Assembly (NCBI GenBank): GCA_023458875.1
Contig: JAEWXO010000003.1
Location: 1 to 64,000 of the forward strand
DNA from: Bacillota bacterium
Lineage (GTDB): Bacteria > Bacillota > Clostridia > Oscillospirales > Ruminococcaceae
Direction of reading: 5' to 3'
DNA: 64,000 nt
Of the stretch, positions 53,738 to 62,593 are shown piece by piece (the first letter of the stretch is position 1; every line of letters begins with the position of its first letter). The notes beneath the pieces are model-generated. The model was not told where the DNA came from and did no database searches. It was given only the letters and a program-made list of their open reading frames with translations. A program made the position numbers and the translations under genes.

Positions 53738-55714
53738 ATGAAAGCTGTTAAAACATTATTAAGTACGGTTCTATCAATTGCTTTTTCTATAAATGTAATA
53801 TCTGTAGCTGCTCCGAAAGAGGCTGTTTCTGCAGAAATTTCATCACAAAGCATAGCGGAAGATATAAGAAATGGTTTTATTAATTTTCAGACCGGGATCA
53901 ATATTAAACAGTATGGAATGTCAATGGACGATTTTCAGCAGCTTAATGATATAATCAACCAGGTTATACTTGATCCTGATTTGTTTTATCTTAATTTTTC
54001 ATCAATAAAATGCGGCGGCGCTTATGATGAAAACGGAAATGTTATTTTATCACAGGTAAAGGTAGAGTACGGAAATACTTATGAAGAATGCAAACCTAAA
54101 ATAGATGAGTTCAATCAGAAGGCTGATGAAATAATAAAGAACAATATAAAAGACAACATGACAGATCTTGAAAAAGCTCTGAAGCTTCATGATTATCTTG
54201 TTCTCAATTCAAAATATGATACAGCCAATTCAATACCTGATCTTAATGGCGGTTCATCAGCATATGATATAATGGTTGCAGGCAATGGCGTTTGTCAGGG
54301 ATATGCACAGGCGTACAGATACCTTCTTGGCAAAGTCGGAGTAAATGCTATAATGGTTACAAGTGACGAAATGGTTCATGCATGGAATCTCGTCGAGATA
54401 GACGGTCAGTGGTATCACGTTGACGTAACATGGGACGACCCGGTTCCTGATTCTCAGGGTAAAGTGGAACATGAATATTTTATGTTAAGCGACAGCGAAA
54501 TAGGCAAGGTTACAGAGACAAGAAAAAACAAACATTATAACTGGAACAGTCAGGGGTTAAAAGCTACAGATACAAGATTTGACCATGCATTCTGGGTTGA
54601 TGTAACTTCTGAAATTTATATTTCCGAAGGCAAATGGTACTTTATAGACAAGAACGGCATGTACAGCACATATATTCCTTCTGAAAATTCAGTAAACACA
54701 AATGTAAGTATAGACGATGAAAAGTGGTATGTATGGGAAAGTGTAAACCAGTATTGGGGCGGCAAATATTCAAGCCTTATTATATCAGGCAATACAGTTT
54801 ATTACAACACACCTACAATGATATATAAAATGAACCTTGACGGATCATTTAAACAGTCAGTTCAGTATGTAAATCCATATGAAACAAAAGGCTATGTATA
54901 CGGCATGATCCTTGATGACAGCATTCTTTATGCAGTTATCAAGCAGGCTCCTTCCGACGAGGGAAAACTCTATAAATTAATGGATCTTCACCTTGACAAT
55001 TATTTGTATATAGATACATTGTTAAAGTCAATAGCTGATTTAAAAGACGGCGATACATCAGTATTTGATATGTCAAACGAGTCAGAAACAATATTACCTG
55101 CAGAAGCACTTCAGATGATAATGGGCAGAAATATTAACCTTATATTTGACTTTGACGGATATAGCTGGGCTATAAACGGGCAGAACGTAAAAACATCACA
55201 GGATTTAAACCTTCAGATAGATGAAAATAAGGGAATGATTCCGTCAGAGCTTCTTTTAAAAACAGCAGACGATAATCAATATGTTGAGCTTAATCTTTCA
55301 CATAACGGACAATTCGGACTTTCAGCTGATATAAGCTATTATATAGGCAAAGAATACGAAAAAGAATCTGCAACAGTATACTATTATAATGAAGCAGAGA
55401 AAAGATTAGAAAAAACAACAGACGTAAGAATAAATGACAACGGTTCAATCAACATTTCATTAGAGCACGCTTCTAATTATGCGGTTGTATTAAATGAAAA
55501 TTCAGAAAATAATATAGGCGATACTAACGAAGACGGCAAAGTAGATATCACAGACCTCACCGTAATTTCACTTTATCTTCTTAGTGATATAAATCTTGCA
55601 GGCACAGGCAAAGCAAATTCAGACGTAAACCGCGATGGTTCTATCGACCTTGCAGACCTGGCAATGTTTAAACAGTACGTTATGAAGGACATAACATCAT
55701 TTGCAAAGCGCTAA
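53738..55714 (+). CDS. Secreted transglutaminase-like protein with type I dockerin
   Basis: A 658-residue secreted protein: signal peptide (about 1-31), an N-terminal helical region, then a transglutaminase-like core at about 140-250. The catalytic triad is visible as Cys in GVCQGYAQAYR, His in VHAWNLVEI and Asp in VDVTWDDP. A beta-propeller-like middle (WYFIDKNGMYS, then WYVWES) follows, and a C-terminal dockerin (GDTNEDGKVDITDL and DVNRDGSIDLADL). Such domains act as proteases or crosslinkers on surfaces. GGGAGG lies before ATG 53738. It is the sole gene behind the GEMM riboswitch, so c-di-GMP should control it. Confidence 0.92.
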   Translation: MKAVKTLLSTVLSIAFSINVISVAAPKEAVSAEISSQSIAEDIRNGFINFQTGINIKQYGMSMDDFQQLNDIINQVILDPDLFYLNFSSIKCGGAYDENGNVILSQVKVEYGNTYEECKPKIDEFNQKADEIIKNNIKDNMTDLEKALKLHDYLVLNSKYDTANSIPDLNGGSSAYDIMVAGNGVCQGYAQAYRYLLGKVGVNAIMVTSDEMVHAWNLVEIDGQWYHVDVTWDDPVPDSQGKVEHEYFMLSDSEIGKVTETRKNKHYNWNSQGLKATDTRFDHAFWVDVTSEIYISEGKWYFIDKNGMYSTYIPSENSVNTNVSIDDEKWYVWESVNQYWGGKYSSLIISGNTVYYNTPTMIYKMNLDGSFKQSVQYVNPYETKGYVYGMILDDSILYAVIKQAPSDEGKLYKLMDLHLDNYLYIDTLLKSIADLKDGDTSVFDMSNESETILPAEALQMIMGRNINLIFDFDGYSWAINGQNVKTSQDLNLQIDENKGMIPSELLLKTADDNQYVELNLSHNGQFGLSADISYYIGKEYEKESATVYYYNEAEKRLEKTTDVRINDNGSINISLEHASNYAVVLNENSENNIGDTNEDGKVDITDLTVISLYLLSDINLAGTGKANSDVNRDGSIDLADLAMFKQYVMKDITSFAKR

Positions 55715-55760
55715 AGAAATTTTCAAACAAATAGTGTTTTTCTCATATTTCCTTGGGACA

Positions 55761-55798
55761 CGTCCCCGGTTCGCAAGAACCGGGGCGTTTCCTTTTTT
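55761..55798 (+). terminator. Terminator of the transglutaminase-dockerin gene
   Basis: A GC-rich stem (55761-55772 with 55777-55787, one bulge) capped by a GCAA tetraloop, followed by TTTCCTTTTTT. Confidence 0.9.
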
Positions 55799-55800
55799 GC

Positions 55801-56235
55801 GCAATGTTTTCGTTTGATGCTTATCTGTATCAGACTTTGGAAGCAAAACAGCGATTTATCGGGCACATTATGACTTCAAAAACTCTGGCAAGACGTTGTA
55901 AGGACGTTGACCAACAGGGCGCTATCATATTCGGAAATCAAGGCACTCTGTACTGATGATGAGCGTATCAAGGAAAAGATGATGCTTGAAAATGGGGTTA
56001 AGGAACTCAATCTTCTTAAATCTGAACATACAAATACTGTATTTGATATGCAGCAGAAAGTATCAGCTTACCCTGAAAAGCATGAACAGCTTGAAACAGC
56101 ACTTACAAATCCCCGTGCTGACAGAGAAATCCTTCGGCAGTTACCAATAGATGCTGAAACAAAGCTTCCTGAGTTTAAGATTACAATTGACGATACAGAG
56201 TATACTGACAGAAAAGAAGCTGCAAAGGCTCCGGG
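55801..56235 (+). pseudogene. Remnant of a conjugative-element SNF2/DEAD helicase C-terminus
   Basis: Frame one (from about 55804) reads FDAYLYQTLEAKQRFIGHIMTSK and CKDVDQQG; frame two then continues ALSYSEIKALCTDDERIKEK, DRKEAAKA. Together these match the conserved C-terminal region of very large helicase/methyltransferase proteins of Firmicutes integrative conjugative elements (FDxYLYQTxE, MTSK, DVDE, ALSYxEIKALC). A single extra G in CAGGGCG at about 55916-55921 shifts the frame. The start of the gene is absent and its end runs into a repeat fragment (56229-56250). Only about 145 of some 2,000 expected residues survive. Confidence 0.78.
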
Positions 56236-56358
56236 GCGACCGGAAAGCCTAGTGTGTTGTAGCATTAATATTTAATCAAATGCATTGTGCATTAAAAATA
56301 GAAATATTAATTACAATAAAAGATATAATTTATTTAAATTCCATTGATACATTACATT

Positions 56359-56420
56359 AGTCGACTTGTGCCGGGTCGAAATTCCTGCATAAGCATTATC
56401 CCCTATATAGGCTGAATATT
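56359..56420 (-). repeat. Interspersed multi-hairpin repeat, copy 3 (broken)
   Basis: On the minus strand AATATTCAGCC (56420-56410) leads to TGCAGGAATTTCGAC (56388-56374) and GTCGAC (56364-56359), as at the left end of copies 1 and 2. The expected GGCTTTCCGGTCGC part occurs about 110 bp further on (56249-56236), so the element is interrupted. That fragment abuts the helicase remnant. Confidence 0.6.
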
Positions 56421-56463
56421 CCCCCCCCGTATTAGCGACATAATAAAACAAATCCCATCAATA

Positions 56464-56492
56464 TTGACATGATTTCGATATTAATATATAAT
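56464..56492 (+). promoter_or_regulatory. Sigma-A promoter of the lipoprotein gene
   Basis: TTGACA (56464-56469), 17 bases, TATAAT (56487-56492), about 100 bases before the ATG. Confidence 0.8.
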
Positions 56493-56597
56493 ATAATACA
56501 TGTGTTCTGCATTTACAATAATCAAAACCGTAAATGCTATACCGGATATGAATAAAGTATTCAGAAATATTATTAATTCGAAAGGGCAAAAATTAAA

Positions 56598-57878
56598 ATG
56601 AAAAAAGAAAATATTATCAAAATTGCAGCGCTGATACCGCTTGCAATCGGGCTTACAGCATGCGGAAACAAAAAGGTTGATGCAAACGACTACCTTGAGG
56701 TTGAATTTGATGGTTACGATACAGTCGGAACCGCTACATACTATATCGATTTTGAAGAAATGGTCGAGGATAATCTTGCGGCATTTGACCTGGATGAAGA
56801 CAGTTCAGACAGAGCAATTGAAAGAGTAATAAAAAAGCTCAGCAAAATCATTGAAGGAGAGCTTGAAGAAACCGAGGGACTCTCAAATGGTGACAAAATA
56901 GAATTTGAATGGGATATAGACACTGATGAACTTGAAGATGAATTCCCTGTAAAAATGTCATTCTCAGATACAGAGTTTGAGGTGAAAAAACTCAAAAAGG
57001 CAGAAAAATTTGATCCGTTTGAATATTTTGATATAACCTTCGAAGGCACAGCGCCTAACGGTACTATCAGAATTAAACAAAATGATTCAAATAAACTTGG
57101 AGAGCTTACAATTGAAGCAGATAAAAAGGACAAACTGAGTAATGGCGATAAAGTAAAATTAAAGGTAGCAACTTATTACGGTGATGATTTAACCCAGTAT
57201 TGCCTGAAATACGGAATGATTCCTGAAGTTACTGAAAAAGAAATTAAAGTAAAAGGACTGAAATCCTATGTACAGAAACTCAGCGAAATCACTAAAGATA
57301 CATATGCTGATATCGATAAAAAAACAAAGGAAAAGTTAGATAAACATGTAGCAGATACATGGGGAGAAGATGAAAGCCTTGTCGGATTTACCCCTGCCGG
57401 AAATTATCTTCTTATTCCAAAGGTTCATTCGGATTATTTAATAACACATAACGCTCTTTGTTCAGTGTATAAGGTTGATGTAAAAAGCAGCGAGGGAGAA
57501 TTATCATATTACTATTATTCATATGTAGAAAATCTGATGACAGACGATGACGGAAAAATAACTATAAATTATGATTATATTAAATACCCTAGCGGCGGCA
57601 GTATACTTGGTTCAGCTTATGGAGAGTGTTTCAATACAGAAAGCGGTGAGCATTATTACGTGGGCTATAAGGATATTGACTCACTCTATGAGGGCGTTAT
57701 TTCATCCAAGACACAAAACTTTAACGTTGAATCAACAGTAAAACAGCCAAAAGTCACAACAGCCACTACAGTCGTTACAGCAGCTGCACCTGATACATCT
57801 GATAGTGAAACCGAAGCCACTGCACAACCCGAGAGCCCGAGCGATTCAGCAGAATCCACATCTCTGCCAAATCAGTAA
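56598..57878 (+). CDS. Lipoprotein of unknown function with repeated beta domains
   Basis: A 426-residue lipoprotein: signal sequence with lipobox LTAC (Cys about residue 22), then two similar modules of about 85 residues. Each opens with YLEVEFDGYDTVGTA or YFDITFEGTAPNGTI and ends with LSNGDKIEFEW or LSNGDKVKLKV, so an internal duplication is clear. A mixed C-terminal domain follows and the last 40 residues are Thr/Ser/Ala/Pro-rich. The module resembles beta-sandwich domains seen in zinc-ribbon membrane proteins of Clostridia, but I know no function. AAAGGG precedes ATG 56598. It lies between two copies of the interspersed repeat. Confidence 0.8.
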   Translation: MKKENIIKIAALIPLAIGLTACGNKKVDANDYLEVEFDGYDTVGTATYYIDFEEMVEDNLAAFDLDEDSSDRAIERVIKKLSKIIEGELEETEGLSNGDKIEFEWDIDTDELEDEFPVKMSFSDTEFEVKKLKKAEKFDPFEYFDITFEGTAPNGTIRIKQNDSNKLGELTIEADKKDKLSNGDKVKLKVATYYGDDLTQYCLKYGMIPEVTEKEIKVKGLKSYVQKLSEITKDTYADIDKKTKEKLDKHVADTWGEDESLVGFTPAGNYLLIPKVHSDYLITHNALCSVYKVDVKSSEGELSYYYYSYVENLMTDDDGKITINYDYIKYPSGGSILGSAYGECFNTESGEHYYVGYKDIDSLYEGVISSKTQNFNVESTVKQPKVTTATTVVTAAAPDTSDSETEATAQPESPSDSAESTSLPNQ

Positions 57879-57890
57879 CACAACCATATT

Positions 57891-58018
57891 GGCTGAACAG
57901 TAACATACCCCGTTACCGTTCAGCCATATTTATAAGTTCCGGCAGATATGTAAGCGAAGGTCAAAGGCGCGACCGCAAAGCCCGGTCGACTCCGCAGAGT
58001 CGAAACGTCCTGCTGTAT
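57891..58018 (-). repeat. Interspersed multi-hairpin repeat, copy 4
   Basis: On the minus strand: CAGGACGTTTCGACTC, GGAGTCGACCGGGCTTTGCGGTCG (57973-57996 region), then GACCTTCG and the GGCTGAAC end. The terminal sequence occurs twice as an inverted pair, GGCTGAACAGTAAC (57891-57904) and GTTACCGTTCAGCC (57912-57925), forming a strong hairpin just after the lipoprotein stop that may also end its transcript. Confidence 0.82.
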
Positions 58019-58067
58019 TTTAAGATGAAAAATAAAAACAGAAAAAATAAAAAAATCGAAATCCCTA

Positions 58068-58096
58068 TTGACAAATTCAAAAAATAGAGTTATAAT
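58068..58096 (+). promoter_or_regulatory. Sigma-A promoter of the ylxM-ffh operon
   Basis: TTGACA (58068-58073), 17 bases, TATAAT (58091-58096). Confidence 0.82.
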
Positions 58097-58142
58097 TGTA
58101 AAGGTTTCTAGCTTTACAGTCGATGCATGGGAGGCTATTGTA

Positions 58143-58514
58143 ATGGGAAAAGATTTAAATTATGCAATGCTTCTTGATTGCTATGGAGATCTGCTTACCG
58201 ATAAGCAGAAGGATATAATGCAGCTTTATTACTATGAGGATTTATCGCTTTCGGAAATAGCCGAAAACGAAAACATAACGCGTCAGGGCGTACACGACGC
58301 AATAAAGCGCGCAGAACAGTATCTTACAGAATTTGAAGAGAAACTAGGATTTATTGAGAAAACAGAAAAATACAAAACAGTAATAAATAAAATTAAAGAC
58401 TGTACATTAAAAATGAATCAGTATAATACAAAATATTCATATTCAAAAAATGTCGCAGAATGTATAAATGAAATTACAGGTTATATAGAACAATGCGAAG
58501 AACTGTTCAGATAA
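58143..58514 (+). CDS. ylxM: YlxM/p13-like SRP operon DNA-binding protein
   Basis: A 123-residue protein with a sigma-region-4-like helix-turn-helix (LTDKQKDIMQLYYYEDLSLS, EIAENENITRQGVHDAIKRA) and a helical tail. It is the protein that precedes ffh in most Firmicutes and is thought to influence signal recognition particle function. ATG 58143 is eight bases from GGGAGG; an upstream frame to 58068 overlaps the promoter. Ffh begins 17 bases after its stop. Confidence 0.9.
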   Translation: MGKDLNYAMLLDCYGDLLTDKQKDIMQLYYYEDLSLSEIAENENITRQGVHDAIKRAEQYLTEFEEKLGFIEKTEKYKTVINKIKDCTLKMNQYNTKYSYSKNVAECINEITGYIEQCEELFR

Positions 58515-58531
58515 TATAAGGGAGGTGCTGT

Positions 58532-59911
58532 ATGGCATTTGAAGGTTTGTCGGATAAGCTTAATAATGTATTTAAACGATTAAAATCCCGCGGAAAGCTT
58601 AGTGAGGCCGACGTTAAGGAAGCAATGAGAGAAGTACGTCTTGCACTTCTTGAAGCAGATGTAAGCTACAAGGTAGTAAAGGACTTTGTTGCCAAGGTAT
58701 CTGAAAGAGCAATAGGCGAGGATGTATTAAGAAGTCTTACACCTGCTCAGATGGTAGTAAAAATAGTAAATGAAGAACTTTGCAGTCTTATGGGAAATTC
58801 CAATGCAAGGATAAATATGCCATCAAAGCCGCCGTGTATTATTATGATGTGCGGACTCCAGGGTTCAGGTAAAACAACACACGCAGCAAAGCTTGCAAGA
58901 TTTTTTAAATCGCAGGGAAACCGTCCGATGCTGGTTGCCTGTGATATTTACAGACCGGCTGCTATAAATCAGCTCCAGATCGTAGGAGAAAAAGCCGGAG
59001 TAAAAGTATTTGAAATGGGACAGACCGATCCGGTTAAAATAGCAAGCGAGTCAATAAAATATGCAAAAGATTACGGCCATGACATAGTAATACTTGATAC
59101 TGCCGGTCGTCTTCATATTGATACAGAGCTTATGGATGAGCTCAAAAACATTAAAAAACAGACAAGTCCAAGTGAAATAATGCTTGTTGTAGATGCTATG
59201 ACAGGACAGGATGCAGTTAATGTTGCAAAGGCATTTGATGATGCACTCGGAATAGACAGCGTTCTTATGTCAAAGCTCGATTCAGATACAAGAGGCGGTG
59301 CTGCGCTGTCAGTACTTGCTGTAACAGGTAAGCCGATAAAGTTTGTCGGTATGGGTGAAAAGCTTGATGAATTTGAGCAGTTCCATCCGGAAAGAATGGC
59401 GTCAAGAATTCTTGGAATGGGCGATGTCCTGACTCTTATAGAAAAAGCAGAGAGTGCGGTTGATTTAAAAGAATCAGAAAAGCTTGCAAAGAAGTTCCAG
59501 GAAAATTCATTTGATATGGACGACCTTCATGACTATCTTCTTCAGATTCAAAAAATGGGCTCGATAAAAAATCTCGTTTCCATGCTTCCGGGTGTAGGAG
59601 ACAAGGTTAAGGATATTGATATCGATGAACGTCAGTTCCAGCGCATAGAAGCAATTATAACATCTATGACAAAGGCTGAAAGGGCAAAGCCGTCAATTAT
59701 AAACCCTTCACGAAAAAAACGTATAGCAGCAGGAAGCGGCATGAAGGTCGAGGATGTAAACAGGCTGTTAAAACAGTTTGACCAGATGCAGAAGCTTATG
59801 AAGCAATTCGGTAAATTCGGAAAGGGCGGCGCATCCGCCAAAAAACTAAAAAGACGTATTGCAGGAATGAATCTTGACAATATGCCGGGTGGAATGCCAC
59901 CGATAAAATGA
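58532..59911 (+). CDS. ffh: Signal recognition particle protein Ffh
   Basis: A 459-residue SRP54 GTPase that targets nascent membrane proteins. N-domain at 1-90, G-domain with GLQGSGKTTHAAKLA (about 107-121), DIYRPAAINQL, LDTAGRLHID and SKLDSDTRGGAALS, and a Met-rich M-domain (about 300-459) that binds 4.5S RNA and signal peptides. GGGAGGTG precedes ATG 58532. It is followed by rpsP after 96 bases without a terminator. Confidence 0.97.
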   Translation: MAFEGLSDKLNNVFKRLKSRGKLSEADVKEAMREVRLALLEADVSYKVVKDFVAKVSERAIGEDVLRSLTPAQMVVKIVNEELCSLMGNSNARINMPSKPPCIIMMCGLQGSGKTTHAAKLARFFKSQGNRPMLVACDIYRPAAINQLQIVGEKAGVKVFEMGQTDPVKIASESIKYAKDYGHDIVILDTAGRLHIDTELMDELKNIKKQTSPSEIMLVVDAMTGQDAVNVAKAFDDALGIDSVLMSKLDSDTRGGAALSVLAVTGKPIKFVGMGEKLDEFEQFHPERMASRILGMGDVLTLIEKAESAVDLKESEKLAKKFQENSFDMDDLHDYLLQIQKMGSIKNLVSMLPGVGDKVKDIDIDERQFQRIEAIITSMTKAERAKPSIINPSRKKRIAAGSGMKVEDVNRLLKQFDQMQKLMKQFGKFGKGGASAKKLKRRIAGMNLDNMPGGMPPIK

Positions 59912-60007
59912 TATTTTTGCATTGCTGCAGATAGTTGCTTATAAGGTTTATTATCAGCAGGCATTAATATAAAATAAACCTAAATTATACATGGAGGTGA
60001 ATTATAA

Positions 60008-60247
60008 ATGGCAGTAAAAATCAGATTAAAGAGAATAGGTGCTAAGAAGGCTCCTTTTTACCGTATAGTTGTTGCTGATTCAAGATATCCTAGAGATGGT
60101 AGATTCATCGAAGAGATCGGTACTTACGATCCGACAAAGTCACCTAGCGTTATTAAAGTTGATGCTGAAAAAGCTGACAAGTGGATAAAGAACGGCGCAC
60201 AGCCTACTGAAACTGTAAAGAAGCTTCTTAAAATAGCTCAGCAATAA
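60008..60247 (+). CDS. rpsP: 30S ribosomal protein S16
   Basis: A 79-residue protein matching S16 throughout (AVKIRLKRIGAKKAPFYRI, then VVADSRYPRDGRFIEEIGTY). GGAGGTG lies ten bases before the ATG. It sits in the conserved order ffh-rpsP-khpA-rimM-trmD. A strong hairpin pair follows, so rpsP may be expressed above the downstream genes. Confidence 0.97.
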   Translation: MAVKIRLKRIGAKKAPFYRIVVADSRYPRDGRFIEEIGTYDPTKSPSVIKVDAEKADKWIKNGAQPTETVKKLLKIAQQ

Positions 60248-60306
60248 TGTCATCTATATCGGATACAGACATTTTGTCTGTATCTTTGATGATATGAGAA
60301 GATGAT

Positions 60307-60330
60307 CCTCCACATTATGTGGGGGTTTTT
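60307..60330 (+). terminator. Terminator between rpsP and khpA
   Basis: CCTCCACAT pairs with ATGTGGGGG (60307-60325) and is followed by TTTTT. A second hairpin upstream (60262-60271 with 60275-60284) is perfect but lacks a full T tail. Confidence 0.78.
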
Positions 60331-60361
60331 ATAAAATATATTATCTATATCGGAGGGAAAT

Positions 60362-60595
60362 ATGAAAGAACTGCTTTTGGCCATAGTTGAAGGCCTTGTT
60401 GAAGATAAGGACGCAATACAGATAACAGAAGATTTACCGAACGATGAAGGCATAATAGTATTTCATCTGCATGTTGCACAGAGTGATATGGGACGTGTTA
60501 TAGGTAAGCAGGGAAGAATCGCAAAGGCTATACGCACAGTTATGCGTGCCGGAGCAGCAAGAAATGATATAAAAGTACTGCTCGAAATAGAATAA
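60362..60595 (+). CDS. khpA: KH-domain RNA-binding protein KhpA (YlqC)
   Basis: A 77-residue protein consisting of one KH domain with the RNA-binding loop VIGKQGRIAKAIRTV (about 47-61). KhpA pairs with KhpB to bind many RNAs and affects cell size in Firmicutes. CGGAGGG precedes ATG 60362. It lies between rpsP and rimM as usual, with a terminator on each side. Confidence 0.93.
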   Translation: MKELLLAIVEGLVEDKDAIQITEDLPNDEGIIVFHLHVAQSDMGRVIGKQGRIAKAIRTVMRAGAARNDIKVLLEIE

Positions 60596-60626
60596 ACCAT
60601 ACAGGTAATATCAAAATATATAGCTG

Positions 60627-60687
60627 CTGTCAGACAACTTTTTAGGGCAAGCCTCTGTTTTGTCAATGTTTTCTGACAGTTTTTTTA
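60627..60687 (+). terminator. Terminator between khpA and rimM
   Basis: CTGTCAGA (60627-60634) pairs with TCTGACAG (60672-60679) across a long loop, followed by seven T residues. Confidence 0.65.
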
Positions 60688-60714
60688 AATTTAAAAACGG
60701 AGAAGTATTTAAAA

Positions 60715-61230
60715 ATGTCGGAAAAATTCCTGGAAGTCGGAAAAGTAGTATCAGTGCATGCACTGAAGGGTGAGGTTAAAATTGCTCCATGGTGTGACAG
60801 TCCTGATTTTATATGTGAGTTTGACTATCTGTATATGGACAAGGAAGGTCTGAAAACAATTAATATAGAAAGCTCCAGAGTATTTAAAAATATGGTTATA
60901 GCTAAGTTTGAGGGCTATAATACCGTTGAGGATGCACAGCGTCTGAGAGACAGGATACTTTATATTTCAAGAGATGACGTTGAGCTTGAAGAGGGAACAT
61001 ATTTTATAAAGGATCTTATTGGCATCAGGGTGATTGACAAAGAAACACAAAAGGAATACGGTGTTATTTCTGATGTATTTCAGACCGGTGCAAACGATGT
61101 CTATACTATAAAAAGTAATCAGAAGGAGTACCTTATCCCTGCAATTCCGGATGTGGTTTTCAGTACGGATATTGACAATAAAATAATGCTTATTACTCCT
61201 ATGGAGGGGCTTTTTGACGATGAGATTTGA
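60715..61230 (+). CDS. rimM: 16S rRNA processing protein RimM
   Basis: A 171-residue maturation factor of the 30S head that binds S19. N-terminal RimM domain (EVGKVVSVHALKGEVKIAPW) and C-terminal PRC-barrel (YFIKDLIGIRVID, then YLIPAIPDVV). GGAGAAG precedes ATG 60715. Its stop overlaps the trmD start by 11 bases, indicating coupling. Confidence 0.95.
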   Translation: MSEKFLEVGKVVSVHALKGEVKIAPWCDSPDFICEFDYLYMDKEGLKTINIESSRVFKNMVIAKFEGYNTVEDAQRLRDRILYISRDDVELEEGTYFIKDLIGIRVIDKETQKEYGVISDVFQTGANDVYTIKSNQKEYLIPAIPDVVFSTDIDNKIMLITPMEGLFDDEI

Positions 61231-61924
61231 AATCGCAACGCTTTTTCCTGAAATGTGTGAGACAGTCCTGTCAGAAAGTATAATAGGAAGAGCCCGAAAA
61301 AAAGGACTTATAGATATATCATGTCGCAACATACGTGAATATACTAATGATAAGCACAGACGTGTAGATGATATGCCGTATGGCGGCGGAATGGGTATGG
61401 TAATGCAGGCACAGCCTATTTATAACTGCTACATGTCAGTGTGTAATGAGCTTGGCGAAAAGCCGCATACCATATATATGTCACCTAAGGGTACGGTTCT
61501 GACACAATCGAAAGCAATCGAACTTACAAAGCACAGGAATATATTTATTATTTGTGGGCATTATGAGGGAGTAGATCAAAGAATACTTGATAAAATAGTA
61601 GATGAGGAGATTTCCATAGGTGATTATGTGCTTACCGGCGGAGAGCTTCCTGCTGTTGTTCTTGTTGACTGTGTTTCACGCATGTGTGACGGTGTGCTGT
61701 CAGACCAGCTGTGTTATATGGATGAAAGTCATTTTAACGGCCTTCTTGAATATCCTCAATATACCAGGCCCGAAGTTTGGGAAGGGGAAAAAGTACCGGA
61801 GGTACTCCTTTCCGGACATCATAAAAATATCAGTGAATACAGACTTAACAAAAGTCTTGAAGTCACCAGAGAAATACGGCCGGATATGTATGAAAAATAC
61901 TTAAAAAGAAAAATTAAAGAATAG
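61220..61924 (+). CDS. trmD: tRNA (guanine-37-N1)-methyltransferase TrmD
   Basis: A 234-residue SPOUT methyltransferase that makes m1G37. Typical motifs: FEIATLFPEM, DDMPYGGGMGMVM, LSPKGT-like MSPKGTVL, IICGHYEGVDQRI and the knot IGDYVLTGGELPA. ATG 61220 is ten bases from GGAGGGG; a TTG at 61214 is closer than usual. The rplS gene that often follows trmD in Firmicutes is not here. Confidence 0.95.
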   Translation: MRFEIATLFPEMCETVLSESIIGRARKKGLIDISCRNIREYTNDKHRRVDDMPYGGGMGMVMQAQPIYNCYMSVCNELGEKPHTIYMSPKGTVLTQSKAIELTKHRNIFIICGHYEGVDQRILDKIVDEEISIGDYVLTGGELPAVVLVDCVSRMCDGVLSDQLCYMDESHFNGLLEYPQYTRPEVWEGEKVPEVLLSGHHKNISEYRLNKSLEVTREIRPDMYEKYLKRKIKE

Positions 61925-62010
61925 TAAAAAGTAATATTCAATATAAAATGTTGTTGAAAATTGTTACTGTTTAATAAAATTTCGTTAATATCGACAAAAA
62001 CCAAACACAT

Positions 62011-62045
62011 AAATATTTCACGCATGACCAATGCGTAGAAATTTA
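62011..62045. other. Hairpin in the trmD-HPr gap
   Basis: TTTCaCGCAT (62016-62025) pairs with ATGCGTaGAAA (62031-62041). No T tail, so it is a weak candidate for ending trmD transcripts. The rest of 61925-62246 holds only the HPr promoter. Confidence 0.4.
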
Positions 62046-62077
62046 AGCTTAAAAGCATATATATAGTGATTTATGCG

Positions 62078-62106
62078 TTGACTAAGCCTATAATAACTTG
62101 TATAAT
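62078..62106 (+). promoter_or_regulatory. Sigma-A promoter of the HPr gene
   Basis: TTGACT (62078-62083), 17 bases, TATAAT (62101-62106). Leader of about 130 bases. Confidence 0.82.
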
Positions 62107-62246
62107 AACAATAAGGTAAAGTTTAATTTCGTGCTGCTGAAAGATATTCCGTATAATTATATATTTGCCGTCAGTTTAATGGTGAATACTGTCATGTGCA
62201 ATATTAATACCGAATATATATAATATTTGAACAAGGAGAGTTTTAT

Positions 62247-62519
62247 ATGTTTGTTAAAGACGTAATGGTAGAGAATCAGGTAGGGCTTCATGCCAGACCG
62301 GCAACATTTTTCATTCAGAAGGCTAATGAATTCAAAGCATCTATATGGATTGAAAAGGAAGAACGCAGAGTAAATGCAAAGAGTCTCTTAGGTATTCTTT
62401 CACTCGGCATTGTTGGTGGTACATCAATTAAGATTATCGCTGACGGTTCTGATGAGCAGGTCGCAGTAGAAGCACTTGTTGACTTGGTTACAAGTGGGTT
62501 TAGTGAAGATAGAACTTAA
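62247..62519 (+). CDS. ptsH: Phosphocarrier protein HPr
   Basis: A 90-residue HPr with the phosphoryl-accepting His15 in GLHARPA and the HPr-kinase site Ser46 in AKSLLGILSLGI, so both PTS transfer and carbon-catabolite signalling are possible. It stands alone; no ptsI gene is adjacent. AGGAGAG precedes ATG 62247. Crh-type proteins lack His15, so this is a true HPr. Confidence 0.93.
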   Translation: MFVKDVMVENQVGLHARPATFFIQKANEFKASIWIEKEERRVNAKSLLGILSLGIVGGTSIKIIADGSDEQVAVEALVDLVTSGFSEDRT

Positions 62520-62542
62520 TCCTTAGTAAAATATTAAAAACG

Positions 62543-62587
62543 CGGACTATATGCTGTATGAAAATTACATCTATAGTCCGTTTTTTT
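62543..62587 (+). terminator. Terminator of the HPr gene
   Basis: Perfect nine-bp stem (62543-62551 with 62572-62580) and seven T residues. Confidence 0.88.
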
Positions 62588-62593
62588 ACCGAA

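Noticed and set aside
61925..62246. Search for rplS after trmD
   Set aside because: No ribosomal protein frame is present; only a weak hairpin and the HPr promoter were found.
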